From positions 620,001 to 684,000 of the forward strand of contig NZ_SMZK01000001.1 in assembly GCF_005938085.1 (NCBI RefSeq): a stretch of 64,000 bases of DNA, given 5' to 3'. Source of the stretch: Haloterrigena sp. H1 (GTDB lineage Archaea; Halobacteriota; Halobacteria; Halobacteriales; Natrialbaceae). Every line of letters begins with the position of its first letter. The stretch's first letter is position 1. Shown here piece by piece: positions 16,840-24,559 of this stretch. The notes beneath the pieces were generated by a model. It was not told the origin of the DNA, made no database searches, and worked only from the letters and a program-made list of their open reading frames with translations. The translations under genes were made by a program, and so were the position numbers.

Positions 16840-17811
16840 ATGCGAGCTATCGAAGTCCACGAATATGGCGACAGCGACGTGCTGACGGTCACCGACCGGG
16901 ACGTACCTGCGCCAAACGCGAATGAAGTCGCTATCGACGTCGCCGCCGCCGGCGTCAACTTCGCCGACATCGAGCAACGCCGTGGGGCCTATCCGGACAG
17001 TCCATCGCCGCCGTTCGTCCCGGGGCTGGCCGTCGCCGGCACCGTCACGGCCGCGCCGGCGACGAGCGACTTCGCGGTCGGCGACCGCGTCGCTGCGCTG
17101 CCGTCGACCGGTGGCTACGCGGCGGTCGCGACGGCACCCGTCGACCGCACGTTTCGGCTCCCAGACGCGATCGCGTGGGCCGACTCGACGGCCCTGCCGG
17201 TCCAGGGGTTGACCGCCCACAACGTCCTCCACGAGTGGGGCGAGTTGTCGGCCGGCGACCGGGTTCTGATCCACGCTGGAGCCGGCGGCGTCGGCTCGCT
17301 CGCCGTCCAGTTGGCCGCCGCGGCCGGGGCGACGGTCTTTGCGACTGCGAGCACCGCGGCGAAACGCGAGTTGGCTCGCGACCTCGGGGCCGACCACGCT
17401 ATCGACTACACGGACATCGACGTCGCGGACGCCGTCCGCGAACGGACGGACGGCCGTGGCGTTGACCTCGTCATCGATGGAGTCGGCGGCGATGCCTTCG
17501 CTGCCAGCGTGGACGCGCTCGCACCGGTCGGTCGCATCGTCTCGTTCGGGATGGCGAGTGGATCGGTGCCGACCGTGGCGACCCCGCGACTGTTCTTCGC
17601 GAATCAATCTGTTCGCGGCTACCACCTCGAGCACGCCCTCGAACACGTTCCCGAGCGCGTCCTCGGTGCGGTGCCGTCGCTGATCGATCACGTCGCGACC
17701 GGCCACGTTGACGTCGTCGTCGACCGGACGCTGCCGCTGGCGGACGCCGAACAAGCACACGACGCGCTTGCTAACCGCGAGACGGTTGGAACAGTCGTCC
17801 TCGAACCCTAA
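16840..17811 (+). CDS. Zinc-independent MDR-family quinone/enoyl oxidoreductase
   Basis: The 323-residue medium-chain reductase begins MRAIEVHEYGDSDVLTVTD. It has the Rossmann motif HAGAGGVGSLAVQLA and DLVIDGVGGDAF, matching NADPH:quinone reductases (QOR). It lacks the structural-zinc cysteines of alcohol dehydrogenases. Within this operon, where no FabI/FabK/FabL is present, it is the only candidate enoyl reductase; MDR enoyl reductases are known in polyketide and fungal fatty acid synthases. That assignment is inference from context. The start ATG 16840 is two bases after the R2lox stop codon. Confidence 0.82.
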   Translation: MRAIEVHEYGDSDVLTVTDRDVPAPNANEVAIDVAAAGVNFADIEQRRGAYPDSPSPPFVPGLAVAGTVTAAPATSDFAVGDRVAALPSTGGYAAVATAPVDRTFRLPDAIAWADSTALPVQGLTAHNVLHEWGELSAGDRVLIHAGAGGVGSLAVQLAAAAGATVFATASTAAKRELARDLGADHAIDYTDIDVADAVRERTDGRGVDLVIDGVGGDAFAASVDALAPVGRIVSFGMASGSVPTVATPRLFFANQSVRGYHLEHALEHVPERVLGAVPSLIDHVATGHVDVVVDRTLPLADAEQAHDALANRETVGTVVLEP

Positions 17812-17866
17812 CGGGGTGCCGACGAGAATCGGGACGGTTTTGGCAGCGCTCGGGGAACGACAGCAC

Positions 17867-18112
17867 ATGACGGTTACGGAGAACGTATCAGTTCGTGTCG
17901 AAGAGATCGTTGCGGACCGATTGCGCGTCGATTCGGACGTGTTCGACGACGGAACGCCGTTCGACGGCGAGGCGCTCGACGCCGATTCGCTCGATCTGGT
18001 CGAGATCGCGGAGGCTATCGAGGCGGAGGTGGACGTCCACGTCCCCGACGAGGACTTAGAGGACCTCGAGACGGTCGGCGACCTGACGGCGTACGTCGCC
18101 GAGCGCGCCTGA
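17867..18112 (+). CDS. acpP: Acyl carrier protein
   Basis: The 81-residue acidic protein has the ACP fold pattern: helix I (ENVSVRVEEIVADRL), then the 4'-phosphopantetheine attachment motif DADSLDLVEIAEAIE with Ser41, and helix IV (DLETVGDLTAYVAER). Length and motif are those of bacterial type II ACPs. It would carry growing acyl chains as thioesters. The start is ATG 17867, 55 bp after the reductase gene and one base before the ketosynthase ATG. A dedicated AcpS-type phosphopantetheinyl transferase is encoded two genes downstream, which strongly supports function. ACPs are rare in Archaea. Confidence 0.92.
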   Translation: MTVTENVSVRVEEIVADRLRVDSDVFDDGTPFDGEALDADSLDLVEIAEAIEAEVDVHVPDEDLEDLETVGDLTAYVAERA

Positions 18113-18113
18113 G

Positions 18114-19340
18114 ATGGGCCGCGACGTGGTCGTGACCGGCCTCGGACTGGTGACGCCGCTCGGCGAGAGCGTCGAGCGGACCTGGACGGGGCTGCTCGAG
18201 GGTGCAAGCGGTGCGGGGCGGATAACGCACTTCGATCCCGAGGAGGCGGGCCTGCGGGCCTCGACCGCCTGTGAAGTGGAGACGAAGCCGGCAGCTATCG
18301 CGCCCGATGACCGCGTCGACGACCGGACGATGGGCCGGTACGCCCAGTTCGCCGTCGCCGCCACCGCCGAGGCGCTCGACGACACCGGATTCGACGCCGC
18401 CAGCCCCGACTGGAACGCCGAACGGGTGGGAACCAGCATCGGCTCGGGACTGGCCGGCCTGGCCGAAATCGAAGCTGCGGCAGGCGCGCGCCCCTCGCCG
18501 TCGTTTCTCGTGAGCGCGCTGACGAACCTCGCAGCCGGGCACGTCAGCATGACGATCGGTGCGAAGGGGCCGAATCGCGCGCCAGGCACGGCGTGTTCGG
18601 CGGGCACGCACGCCATCGCAGCCGCGGCCGACGACATCCGGCGCGGCCGGGCCGACATCGTCGTCGCCGGCGGCACCGACGCCGCGATCTCGCCGCTCGG
18701 TGTCGGCAGCTTCGACGCGATGCGAGCGCTCAGCACCGCTGACGACCCTGCGACAGCGAGTCGCCCCTTCGACAGCGACCGGGACGGACTCGTTCTCTCG
18801 GAGGGCTGTGGCATCGTTGTTCTCGAGGCACGCGACCATGCCCGCAAGCGTGGCGCGACGCCATACGCCGCGATCACCGGAGCCGGCCGGACCGCCGACG
18901 CCCACCACCCTACGCGGCCGGCCGAAGCGGGTGACGGGCTTCGGCGCTGTCTCGAGCAGGCGCTTTTGGACGCTAACAGGAAGCCGGCCACCGTCGATCA
19001 CGTCAACGCTCACGCGACGAGTACGCCCGTCGGCGACGCCCGTGAGGCCGACGCGCTCGCGACGGTGTTCGGCGAGGTTGAATCCGGCGTCCCGCCGACG
19101 ACGAGTATCAAGGGCCACCTCGGACACGCGCTCGGCGCGGCTGGCGCGATCGAGGCCGTCGTCGTCGCACGGACTATCGCCGAGGGAACGATCCCGCCGA
19201 CGGCAAACTACGAGACGCCCGATCCGGACTGTGACCTGCCGGTCGTCACCGAGCCACGCGAGACGGCCGTCGACGTCGCCGTGAGTACGTCGGCCGGCTT
19301 CGGTGGCACGAACGGGGTACTCGTGTTCGAACGTCCATGA
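18114..19340 (+). CDS. fabF: Beta-ketoacyl-ACP synthase II (FabF-type)
   Basis: The 408-residue thiolase-fold condensing enzyme has the complete Cys-His-His triad of KAS I/II: Cys161 in GTACSAG, His300 in VNAHATSTPVGD and His335 in KGHLGHALGAAG. The gating loop GFGGTN is near residue 395. It condenses malonyl-ACP with an acyl-ACP. It starts MGRDVVVTGLGLVTPLGE, as FabF does, one base after the ACP gene, and its end overlaps the acpS start by 4 bp. Both a fatty acid and a polyketide role are possible. No chain-length factor partner (Cys-less KAS) is nearby, which argues against a type II aromatic polyketide system. Confidence 0.93.
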   Translation: MGRDVVVTGLGLVTPLGESVERTWTGLLEGASGAGRITHFDPEEAGLRASTACEVETKPAAIAPDDRVDDRTMGRYAQFAVAATAEALDDTGFDAASPDWNAERVGTSIGSGLAGLAEIEAAAGARPSPSFLVSALTNLAAGHVSMTIGAKGPNRAPGTACSAGTHAIAAAADDIRRGRADIVVAGGTDAAISPLGVGSFDAMRALSTADDPATASRPFDSDRDGLVLSEGCGIVVLEARDHARKRGATPYAAITGAGRTADAHHPTRPAEAGDGLRRCLEQALLDANRKPATVDHVNAHATSTPVGDAREADALATVFGEVESGVPPTTSIKGHLGHALGAAGAIEAVVVARTIAEGTIPPTANYETPDPDCDLPVVTEPRETAVDVAVSTSAGFGGTNGVLVFERP

Positions 19341-19795
19341 CGATGGCCGACGATGCACCCACTCTCGGCTCCGATCCCGTCGTTTTCCACGGCGTCGACG
19401 TCGTCTCTATCACTCGTATCGCCGACCTGCTCGCGGAGTTCGATGACTCGTTCCGTGACCGCGTGTTCACGCCTGCTGAACAGACCTATTGTGAGGCACA
19501 GGCCGATCCATCACAGCATTACGCCGCCCGATGGGCGGCCAAGGAAGCGTTCCTGAAGACGCTCGCTGGCACGTCTCCCGGCGTGCCCACCGCTGCCATC
19601 GAAATCGACCGCCGGGTCGACGGCCCGCATCTCTCGCTGGCACCCGCCGCGGCCGACGCACTCGCCGCGACGCTCGAGGAACGCGGCAGTTCGCTTGCGA
19701 CGGCCGATATCGATGTCAGCCTGAGCCACGATCAGACCGCGGGCTACGCCGTTGGCTCGGTCACCGTCGTGGGGACGACGACTCGACACCACTAA
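19337..19795 (+). CDS. acpS: Holo-[acyl-carrier-protein] synthase
   Basis: AcpS transfers 4'-phosphopantetheine from CoA to the ACP serine. The 152-residue protein has all AcpS motifs: GVDVVSITRI with Mg-binding Asp21, RVFTPAEQTYCEA, the central WAAKEAFLKTL with Lys69 and Glu70, and VSLSHDQTAGYAV near the end. A short acidic N-terminal extension precedes the domain; ATG 19343 is an alternative start. The 4-bp ATGA overlap with the ketosynthase gene shows tight coupling. Presence of ACP and AcpS in one operon makes a functional carrier system very likely. Confidence 0.92.
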   Translation: MTMADDAPTLGSDPVVFHGVDVVSITRIADLLAEFDDSFRDRVFTPAEQTYCEAQADPSQHYAARWAAKEAFLKTLAGTSPGVPTAAIEIDRRVDGPHLSLAPAAADALAATLEERGSSLATADIDVSLSHDQTAGYAVGSVTVVGTTTRHH

Positions 19796-19822
19796 GCGAG
19801 TGGTCTGACTCACACCACTGAT

Positions 19823-20770
19823 ATGACCACTGCCGAGTCCCTCACGACGCTCGACGGGACGGCGTTTCTCTTCCCCGGCCAGGGGAGCCAGACCGTCGGG
19901 ATGGGACGGGCGTTCTACGACGACTGGCCCGAGACCCGCGCGGTATTCGACCGCCTCGACGCCGCCCTCGAGATCGATCTTCCGGAACTGTGCTTCGACG
20001 GGACCGCCGAGGCGATCCAGCGCCCGAGCAACACCCAGCCACTGTTGTTGGCGACGGGAATCGCGGTCTACGAGGGCGTGACGGCTCGCTTCGACGTCGA
20101 GCCGGCGGCCGTCGCCGGTCACAGCCTTGGGCACTTCACCGCGCTGGCGGCCGCCGGCGCGATCGATCCCGCAACCACAGCAGACCTCACCCACCGGCGA
20201 GGAGTGTGCATGGAACGAGCGGCAGCCGCCGACGGCCCGGGGACGATGGTCGCGGTGTTGCTGGCCGACCCGGAGGAGGTCGCCGAGGTCTGTGCCATCC
20301 GCGAGGACGTCGGCGTCGCCCTCTACAACGCGCCGAAACAGACCGTCATCAGCGGCACAGCCGAGGGCGTGGCGGCGGTCCGGGAACGGCTCGAGGAACG
20401 GACGACCGCCCGGTTTCGCGAACTCGACGTCGGCGCGGCGTTCCACTCGCCGGTGATGGCGTCGGCCGTCGACTGCGTCGAAACGGCGATGGCCGATGTG
20501 ACGCTGCGCGAGGCCCAACTGCCCGTCGTTTCGGACGTGACCGGCGAGTACTATACCGATCCGGCCGTCGCACGGCGAGATCTGACGGCACAGATCACGT
20601 CGCCGGTCGACTGGGTGGCCGTCATCGAAACACTTCGCGAGCGTGGCATCGAGCGGTTCGTCGCGTTCCCGCCGGCCGGAGTACTGTCGGGACTCGTCGA
20701 GCGTATTGCACCTGAGGCCGAGTGCTGGGCGCTCGAGACGCCCGCGGACGCGCGTGAGATGTCCGCATGA
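19823..20770 (+). CDS. fabD: Malonyl-CoA:ACP transacylase (FabD-type)
   Basis: The enzyme loads malonyl groups from CoA onto ACP. The 315-residue protein starts with LFPGQGSQTVGMG, contains the nucleophile Ser101 in GHSLGHFTALAAAG, HRRG with the conserved Arg126, the oxyanion-loop region YNAPKQTVISG, and His208 in AAFHSPVM. The order and spacing are those of bacterial FabD. The start is ATG 19823, 27 bp after acpS; the end overlaps fabG by 4 bp. The malonyl-CoA source (biotin carboxylase) is not in this window. Confidence 0.93.
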   Translation: MTTAESLTTLDGTAFLFPGQGSQTVGMGRAFYDDWPETRAVFDRLDAALEIDLPELCFDGTAEAIQRPSNTQPLLLATGIAVYEGVTARFDVEPAAVAGHSLGHFTALAAAGAIDPATTADLTHRRGVCMERAAAADGPGTMVAVLLADPEEVAEVCAIREDVGVALYNAPKQTVISGTAEGVAAVRERLEERTTARFRELDVGAAFHSPVMASAVDCVETAMADVTLREAQLPVVSDVTGEYYTDPAVARRDLTAQITSPVDWVAVIETLRERGIERFVAFPPAGVLSGLVERIAPEAECWALETPADAREMSA

Positions 20771-21516
20771 TTGACTTCGAGGGCGAGGTCGCGGTCGTCA
20801 CCGGCGGGACACGCGGCATCGGCCGTGCGGTAGCGACGCGACTGGCCGAGTTGGGGGCGACCGTCGTCGCCACCTATCACGAGGACGACGCGGCTGCAGA
20901 CGAGACGACGGCGGCGCTAGCGTCGTTCCCTGCTGAGACAGCAGTCGAGCGATTCGACGTCGCCGACTACGACGCGGTGGCGGCGACGTTCGAGACCATC
21001 GCCGAGCGGTATGGCTCCCCGACAGTACTGGTGAACAACGCTGGAACGGTGGCCGATGGCCTGCTGGTTCGGATGACACCCGAGCAGTGGCAGCGGGTCG
21101 TCGACGTCAACCTCACGGGCACGTTCTACTGTACGCGAGAAGCGGCCAGACGAATGCTACGACGTGACGACCGGGGCGGCCGAATCGTCAACGTCGCGAG
21201 CGTCGCCGCTCAGCACGGTGGGGTCGGGCAGGCCAACTACGCCGCGAGCAAAGCCGGCGTGCTCGGCTTTACGCGTGCGGCGGCCCGCGAACTCGGCGGA
21301 AAGGACATCCGCGTCAATGCCGTCAAACCCGGCTACACCGATACCGACCTGCTCGCGGAGACGCGTGGCCACGAGTCGGCTGTCGAGACGAACACCGCGA
21401 GCGGCCGCACCGCGACGCCCGAGGAAGTCGCTGACGTTATCGCGTTCCTGGCCAGCGACGCTGCCTCGTACGTCAACGGCGAAGTCGTGCGCGTCGACGA
21501 CGGCCTCGTGCTGTGA
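20767..21516 (+). CDS. fabG: 3-oxoacyl-ACP reductase (FabG-type SDR)
   Basis: The 249-residue short-chain dehydrogenase has the cofactor loop TGGTRGIGR (residues 12-20), NNAG at 90-93 and the catalytic set Asn115, Ser145, Tyr158 and Lys162 in GQANYAASKAG. GQANYAASK is very close to bacterial FabG and unlike many sugar-active SDRs. It would reduce 3-ketoacyl-ACP with NADPH. It overlaps fabD by 4 bp and is the last clear member of the operon; tmk follows after 70 bp. FabG-like SDRs are common in haloarchaea, for example in PHA synthesis, but the context argues for ACP substrates. Confidence 0.9.
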   Translation: MIDFEGEVAVVTGGTRGIGRAVATRLAELGATVVATYHEDDAAADETTAALASFPAETAVERFDVADYDAVAATFETIAERYGSPTVLVNNAGTVADGLLVRMTPEQWQRVVDVNLTGTFYCTREAARRMLRRDDRGGRIVNVASVAAQHGGVGQANYAASKAGVLGFTRAAARELGGKDIRVNAVKPGYTDTDLLAETRGHESAVETNTASGRTATPEEVADVIAFLASDAASYVNGEVVRVDDGLVL

Positions 21517-21586
21517 TCGGCAGCCGTCGACGCACCCGAGCGCGCCTCTCGACAGATTGTAGTATCCCTCACGACGAGGTGCGACC

Positions 21587-22189
21587 ATGCTTGTCACGCT
21601 CGAGGGATTAGACGGTAGCGGCAAGACGACGGTCTGGGAGGCCTTACACGAGCGCTATCCCGACGCCGTGTTCACGCGGGAGCCGACGAACTCCTGGTAC
21701 GGCGACGCCGTCTACCGATCGATCGAGGACGACGACGCCGATCCACTGGCGGAACTGTTTCTCTATACCGCCGACCACGCCGACCACCTCTCGCGGGTGA
21801 TCGAGCCTGCCCTCGAGCGTGGCGACCTCGTGATCTCCGATCGCTATTCTGACTCGCGCTTTGCCTACCAGGGTGCGACTCTCGAGGCGGCCGACGGCCA
21901 CGGCCTCGCGGACCCTCTGGAGTACGTCGTCGACGTCCATCGGCCGTTCTCGATCGAGCCCGACCTGACGATCTACCTCGATCTCGACCCCGAAACCGCC
22001 GCGGTCCGTGCAGGGACGACGAACAAGTTCGAACGCGCCGAGTACCTCGCGTCGGTGCGGGACAACTACGAACGCCTCCTCGAGCGCGATCCCGACCGCT
22101 TCGTCCGCGTCGATGCGACGCAGTCGCCCGAGGCGGTCCGCGAGGCGGTGACCGATGCGCTCGCCGAGGCCGTCGACGACGCTCACTGA
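21587..22189 (+). CDS. tmk: Thymidylate kinase
   Basis: The enzyme phosphorylates dTMP to dTDP. The 200-residue P-loop kinase has Walker [10 protein letters not shown] at residues 7-15, the DR motif [15 protein letters not shown] that contacts thymidine, and [14 protein letters not shown]. The lid carries a short FERAEYL segment. The start is ATG 21587, preceded by GAGGTG. It lies 70 bp after fabG on the same strand and could be read through from that operon, but its job is unrelated housekeeping. Confidence 0.92.
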   Translation: MLVTLEGLDGSGKTTVWEALHERYPDAVFTREPTNSWYGDAVYRSIEDDDADPLAELFLYTADHADHLSRVIEPALERGDLVISDRYSDSRFAYQGATLEAADGHGLADPLEYVVDVHRPFSIEPDLTIYLDLDPETAAVRAGTTNKFERAEYLASVRDNYERLLERDPDRFVRVDATQSPEAVREAVTDALAEAVDDAH

Positions 22190-22261
22190 GGGAGCGCGAC
22201 GCCGTTCGCGATCGGGCCCCGGGCAAAGGCTTTAGTCGTGCCACAGCGTACCACACTGGCG

Positions 22262-22492
22262 ATGGTCCACGCGTTCATTATGGTGAAGACCGCTGCCGGG
22301 AAATCCGAGGGCCTGCTCGCCGAGATCGACGAGCTCGAGACGGTCTCCGATGCCCACATCGTGGCGGGCAACTACGACATCATCGCCGAGATCGACGCCC
22401 AAGAGGTCTACGACGTGCTCCAGACGGCCTCCTCGCGGATGCAGCGACTCGGCGGCGTCACCGATACGAAGACCTACATCGCGATGGGCTGA
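22262..22492 (+). CDS. Stand-alone Lrp/AsnC RAM-domain protein, copy 1
   Basis: The 76-residue protein is a RAM (regulation of amino acid metabolism) domain without the DNA-binding half: MVHAFIMVKTAAGKSE, then AHIVAGNYDIIAEIDAQE, ending TKTYIAMG. Single RAM proteins bind small ligands and oligomerise. It precedes a TrkA gene, and a second RAM protein follows that gene, so a role in sensing for K+ transport is plausible but inferred. The start is ATG 22262. Confidence 0.85.
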   Translation: MVHAFIMVKTAAGKSEGLLAEIDELETVSDAHIVAGNYDIIAEIDAQEVYDVLQTASSRMQRLGGVTDTKTYIAMG

Positions 22493-22634
22493 TCGCTCGC
22501 TCACAGAGGTCACTGCTACCGTCGTCGTGTCGGGTTCGGCGCGTGTTTTTCGTGCTGCAGCCGCTGCCACAGGCAGCCACGGTCCGTGCTAGTCGGGGGC
22601 AAACTTATTCACAGGGGCGAGCGTACCCCTGTCT

Positions 22635-23381
22635 ATGCAGTTCGTCATTATCGGGGCTGGACGGGTCGGGCTGCGGACGGCACGTGTCCTGCGAGACGAA
22701 GGCCACGAGATCATGCTGGTCGAACGCGACGAACAGCGGATCAAACGCGCCCAGAATCAGGACTTTCCCGTCATCGAGGGCGACGGCTCCCGCGAACCCA
22801 TCCTCGAGGAGGCCGGCGTCGAAGACGCCGACGCCGTCGGCGCGCTGACCAGCGACCTCAACGTCAACTTCACCGCCTGCATGGTCGGGAACCACCACGG
22901 TTGTCGAACCGTCATGCGGATCGACGAGGCCTACCGCGAGGGGATCTACCGCAAGTACGCCGATCAGGTCGACGAGATTATCCACCCCGAGCGACTGGGC
23001 GCGATCGGTGCGAAAAACGCCCTGCTGGGCGGGACGATCCGGGCTATCGCCGACATCGCTCCGAGCCTGCAGGTCGTCGAACTCACGGTCACCGACGCGG
23101 CACCCGTCAACGGGTACACGCTCAGCGAACTGCACCTGCCCGCCGACGCGACCGTCCTCGCGTTCGGCAAGAACAACAGTCCCCTCGAGATCCCGACCGA
23201 AGACAGCTCGCTCGAGGTCGGCGACCGGCTCGTCGTTCTCGCGGACTTCGACGTCTTGAGTGAGGTCCGGCAGCTGCTGGTCGGCGAAACGCCGATGGAG
23301 GCGGCCGCGAACGCCGGCTCGGGCTCGAGTTCGATCTCGACGGACCGTGACGCGGACAGCGACACTGGAGGGATGAACTAA
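22635..23381 (+). CDS. trkA: TrkA-family potassium uptake regulator (RCK domains)
   Basis: The 248-residue cytoplasmic protein has an N-terminal nucleotide-binding RCK_N domain (MQFVIIGAGRVGLRTARVL, with LVERDEQR and VIEGDGSREP) and a C-terminal RCK_C domain (VVELTVTDAAPVNGYTLSEL, then VGDRLVVLAD). A Ser/Ala/Gly-rich acidic tail follows. It would gate a TrkH-type channel in response to NAD(H) or ATP/ADP; no trkH gene is in the window. Its TAA overlaps the ATG of the following RAM protein by one base. Confidence 0.88.
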   Translation: MQFVIIGAGRVGLRTARVLRDEGHEIMLVERDEQRIKRAQNQDFPVIEGDGSREPILEEAGVEDADAVGALTSDLNVNFTACMVGNHHGCRTVMRIDEAYREGIYRKYADQVDEIIHPERLGAIGAKNALLGGTIRAIADIAPSLQVVELTVTDAAPVNGYTLSELHLPADATVLAFGKNNSPLEIPTEDSSLEVGDRLVVLADFDVLSEVRQLLVGETPMEAAANAGSGSSSISTDRDADSDTGGMN

Positions 23382-23611
23382 TGGTCACTGCATTCGTCAT
23401 GATCAAGGCGAACACGGGCGAGGCGGATCGGCTCAAAGACAGCATCGAATCCATCGCAGGCGTGCAATCGGCGCACATCGTTGCCGGCGATGTCGACCTC
23501 ATCGCGAAAGCACGGGTCGAGACGCCGGCCGAAGTCAAAGAAATCGCGGCGACGCACATCCAGGCCATCGAAGGAATCGAGGATACGCAGACGTACATCG
23601 CGATGGACTAA
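23381..23611 (+). CDS. Stand-alone Lrp/AsnC RAM-domain protein, copy 2
   Basis: The 76-residue RAM-domain protein (MVTAFVMIKANTGEADRLKD, then AHIVAGDVDLIAKARVETPA, ending DTQTYIAMD) is a clear paralogue of the one at 22262: identical length and matching start and end. It begins on the last base of the trkA stop codon, so it is very probably co-translated with trkA. Confidence 0.87.
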   Translation: MVTAFVMIKANTGEADRLKDSIESIAGVQSAHIVAGDVDLIAKARVETPAEVKEIAATHIQAIEGIEDTQTYIAMD

Positions 23612-23980
23612 GAACGAAATTTTACTCTGCGGTCTACGACGGCGACGGCAGCTTCGCTGCCGCACACCGTCGCGTCTCTCGGTAAATTCTTCAAAAGAGT
23701 GCTCACGCTCTTTTGGATTTCGCGAGATCTTTGATCCCGCTCAGTGTCGATCAAACGCACTCCTCCCTCCCCGTTGGGTCGGTTGTCGGCCCGCTCGCTC
23801 ACCCTTTTGGGTTCGCTCGCGGTCGGTAACGGGGTGAACGCCTGCCCTTCCCCGGGTCGCGCGACTCTCGCGTCTGCTCGAGTCACGCTCTCGGCCACAG
23901 CCCCCGCAGGGAGCCATTTGACAGTGCTCACACCGTATTTTGTGTGCTTTTCGTCCCCTGATGACCGCCCTGGATCTGTT
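23612..23980. other. Hairpin-rich non-coding stretch downstream of the trkA group
   Basis: No credible gene is seen here; a 138-codon minus-strand frame spans much of it but has low-complexity, Arg-rich content. Perfect hairpins occur at 23647-23661 (GGCAGC-TTC-GCTGCC) and 23692-23715, and further near-palindromes (CACCCTTTTGGGT near 23799) follow. It may be terminators, a structured RNA or a repeat remnant. Confidence 0.45.
23692..23715 (+). terminator. Hairpin with T-run after the trkA group
   Basis: CAAAAGAG at 23692-23699 pairs perfectly with CTCTTTTG at 23708-23715 around an 8-base loop. The 3' arm ends in TTTT, giving a terminator-like shape about 80 bp after the last gene of the group. 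Confidence 0.4.
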
Positions 23981-24175
23981 TCACACCGATTCTGCGATGG
24001 GTTGCCATGGTGCTGGGAAGACACCGATCAATGTCAGGGCGATCGGTGCAAACCAGTATGCAACGATAAACCGGGGGCTGAGGTCGTCGTGTATCCATAG
24101 ATACGTTGCAAAAAGAATGAACGGAAGCGTGAGAACGGCCCAGACTGCGACGATTCGCTGGGTCTCACCCATCAT
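23981..24175 (-). CDS. Small two-helix membrane protein
   Basis: A 64-residue reading frame starts MMGETQRIVAVWAVLTLPFI and has two hydrophobic segments (about residues 8-24 and 36-54) separated by a short polar loop with IHDDLSPR. The end is hydrophilic (PWQPIAESV). The codon pattern and two clean membrane helices suggest a real gene of the kind common in haloarchaea; I do not recognise the family. Starts at 24175 or 24172 are equally possible. Confidence 0.55.
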   Translation of the reverse strand: MMGETQRIVAVWAVLTLPFILFATYLWIHDDLSPRFIVAYWFAPIALTLIGVFPAPWQPIAESV

Positions 24176-24344
24176 AGTCGGTTCCAAAACATTGGAAATC
24201 AAATATATTCGGGATTCCACCCACCACGCATTCTCTAGCCCAATTTATGTTGTCCCGGTTATGGTTCGGGTCGCTCTCACCATGGGGTACGGAAGTAATC
24301 ATATGGCTGGCGTATCTATCACTCGAGCAACCACTCGACTCACA

Positions 24345-24515
24345 ATGAGCCGAAACCGCTACAAAGCGAGCATCGGGACCACGATGGTCCTTCTGGGGCT
24401 CGCTCAGGCTGGGTGGGGCGTCATGGGTAACGACCAACTCTTCGCCGCCTTGGGCCTCGGCTATGCTGCTATCGGTCTCGGCTACCTCTGGACCGAGGTC
24501 TGCACCGCCGAGTAG
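24345..24515 (+). CDS. Small two-helix membrane protein
   Basis: The 56-residue protein starts at ATG 24345 (MSRNRYKASIGTTMVLLGLA) and has two apolar helices joined by GWGVMGNDQ, ending with TEVCTAE. The composition (positive N-terminus, acidic C-terminus) suggests a small integral membrane protein. No family is recognised. The AT-rich stretch upstream (24180-24250) could be its promoter and that of the divergent small membrane gene. Confidence 0.55.
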   Translation: MSRNRYKASIGTTMVLLGLAQAGWGVMGNDQLFAALGLGYAAIGLGYLWTEVCTAE

Positions 24516-24559
24516 TCCAACGGAATGATCCGAAATCGGTCGTTCACGCCGATAGCTCG

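Noticed and set aside
16600-18207. A 535-codon minus-strand frame opposite the MDR and ACP genes
   Set aside because: It is the antisense shadow of genes with clear motifs; its translation is Arg/Ser-rich with no domain, typical of the wrong strand in high-GC DNA.
18114-19340. A type II aromatic polyketide synthase (KS alpha/beta)
   Set aside because: There is only one ketosynthase and it has the full active-site triad; no chain-length factor or cyclase gene is present.
23608-24024. A 138-codon minus-strand frame downstream of the trkA group
   Set aside because: It runs through hairpins and lacks the acidic bias of haloarchaeal proteins; kept as a non-coding region instead.
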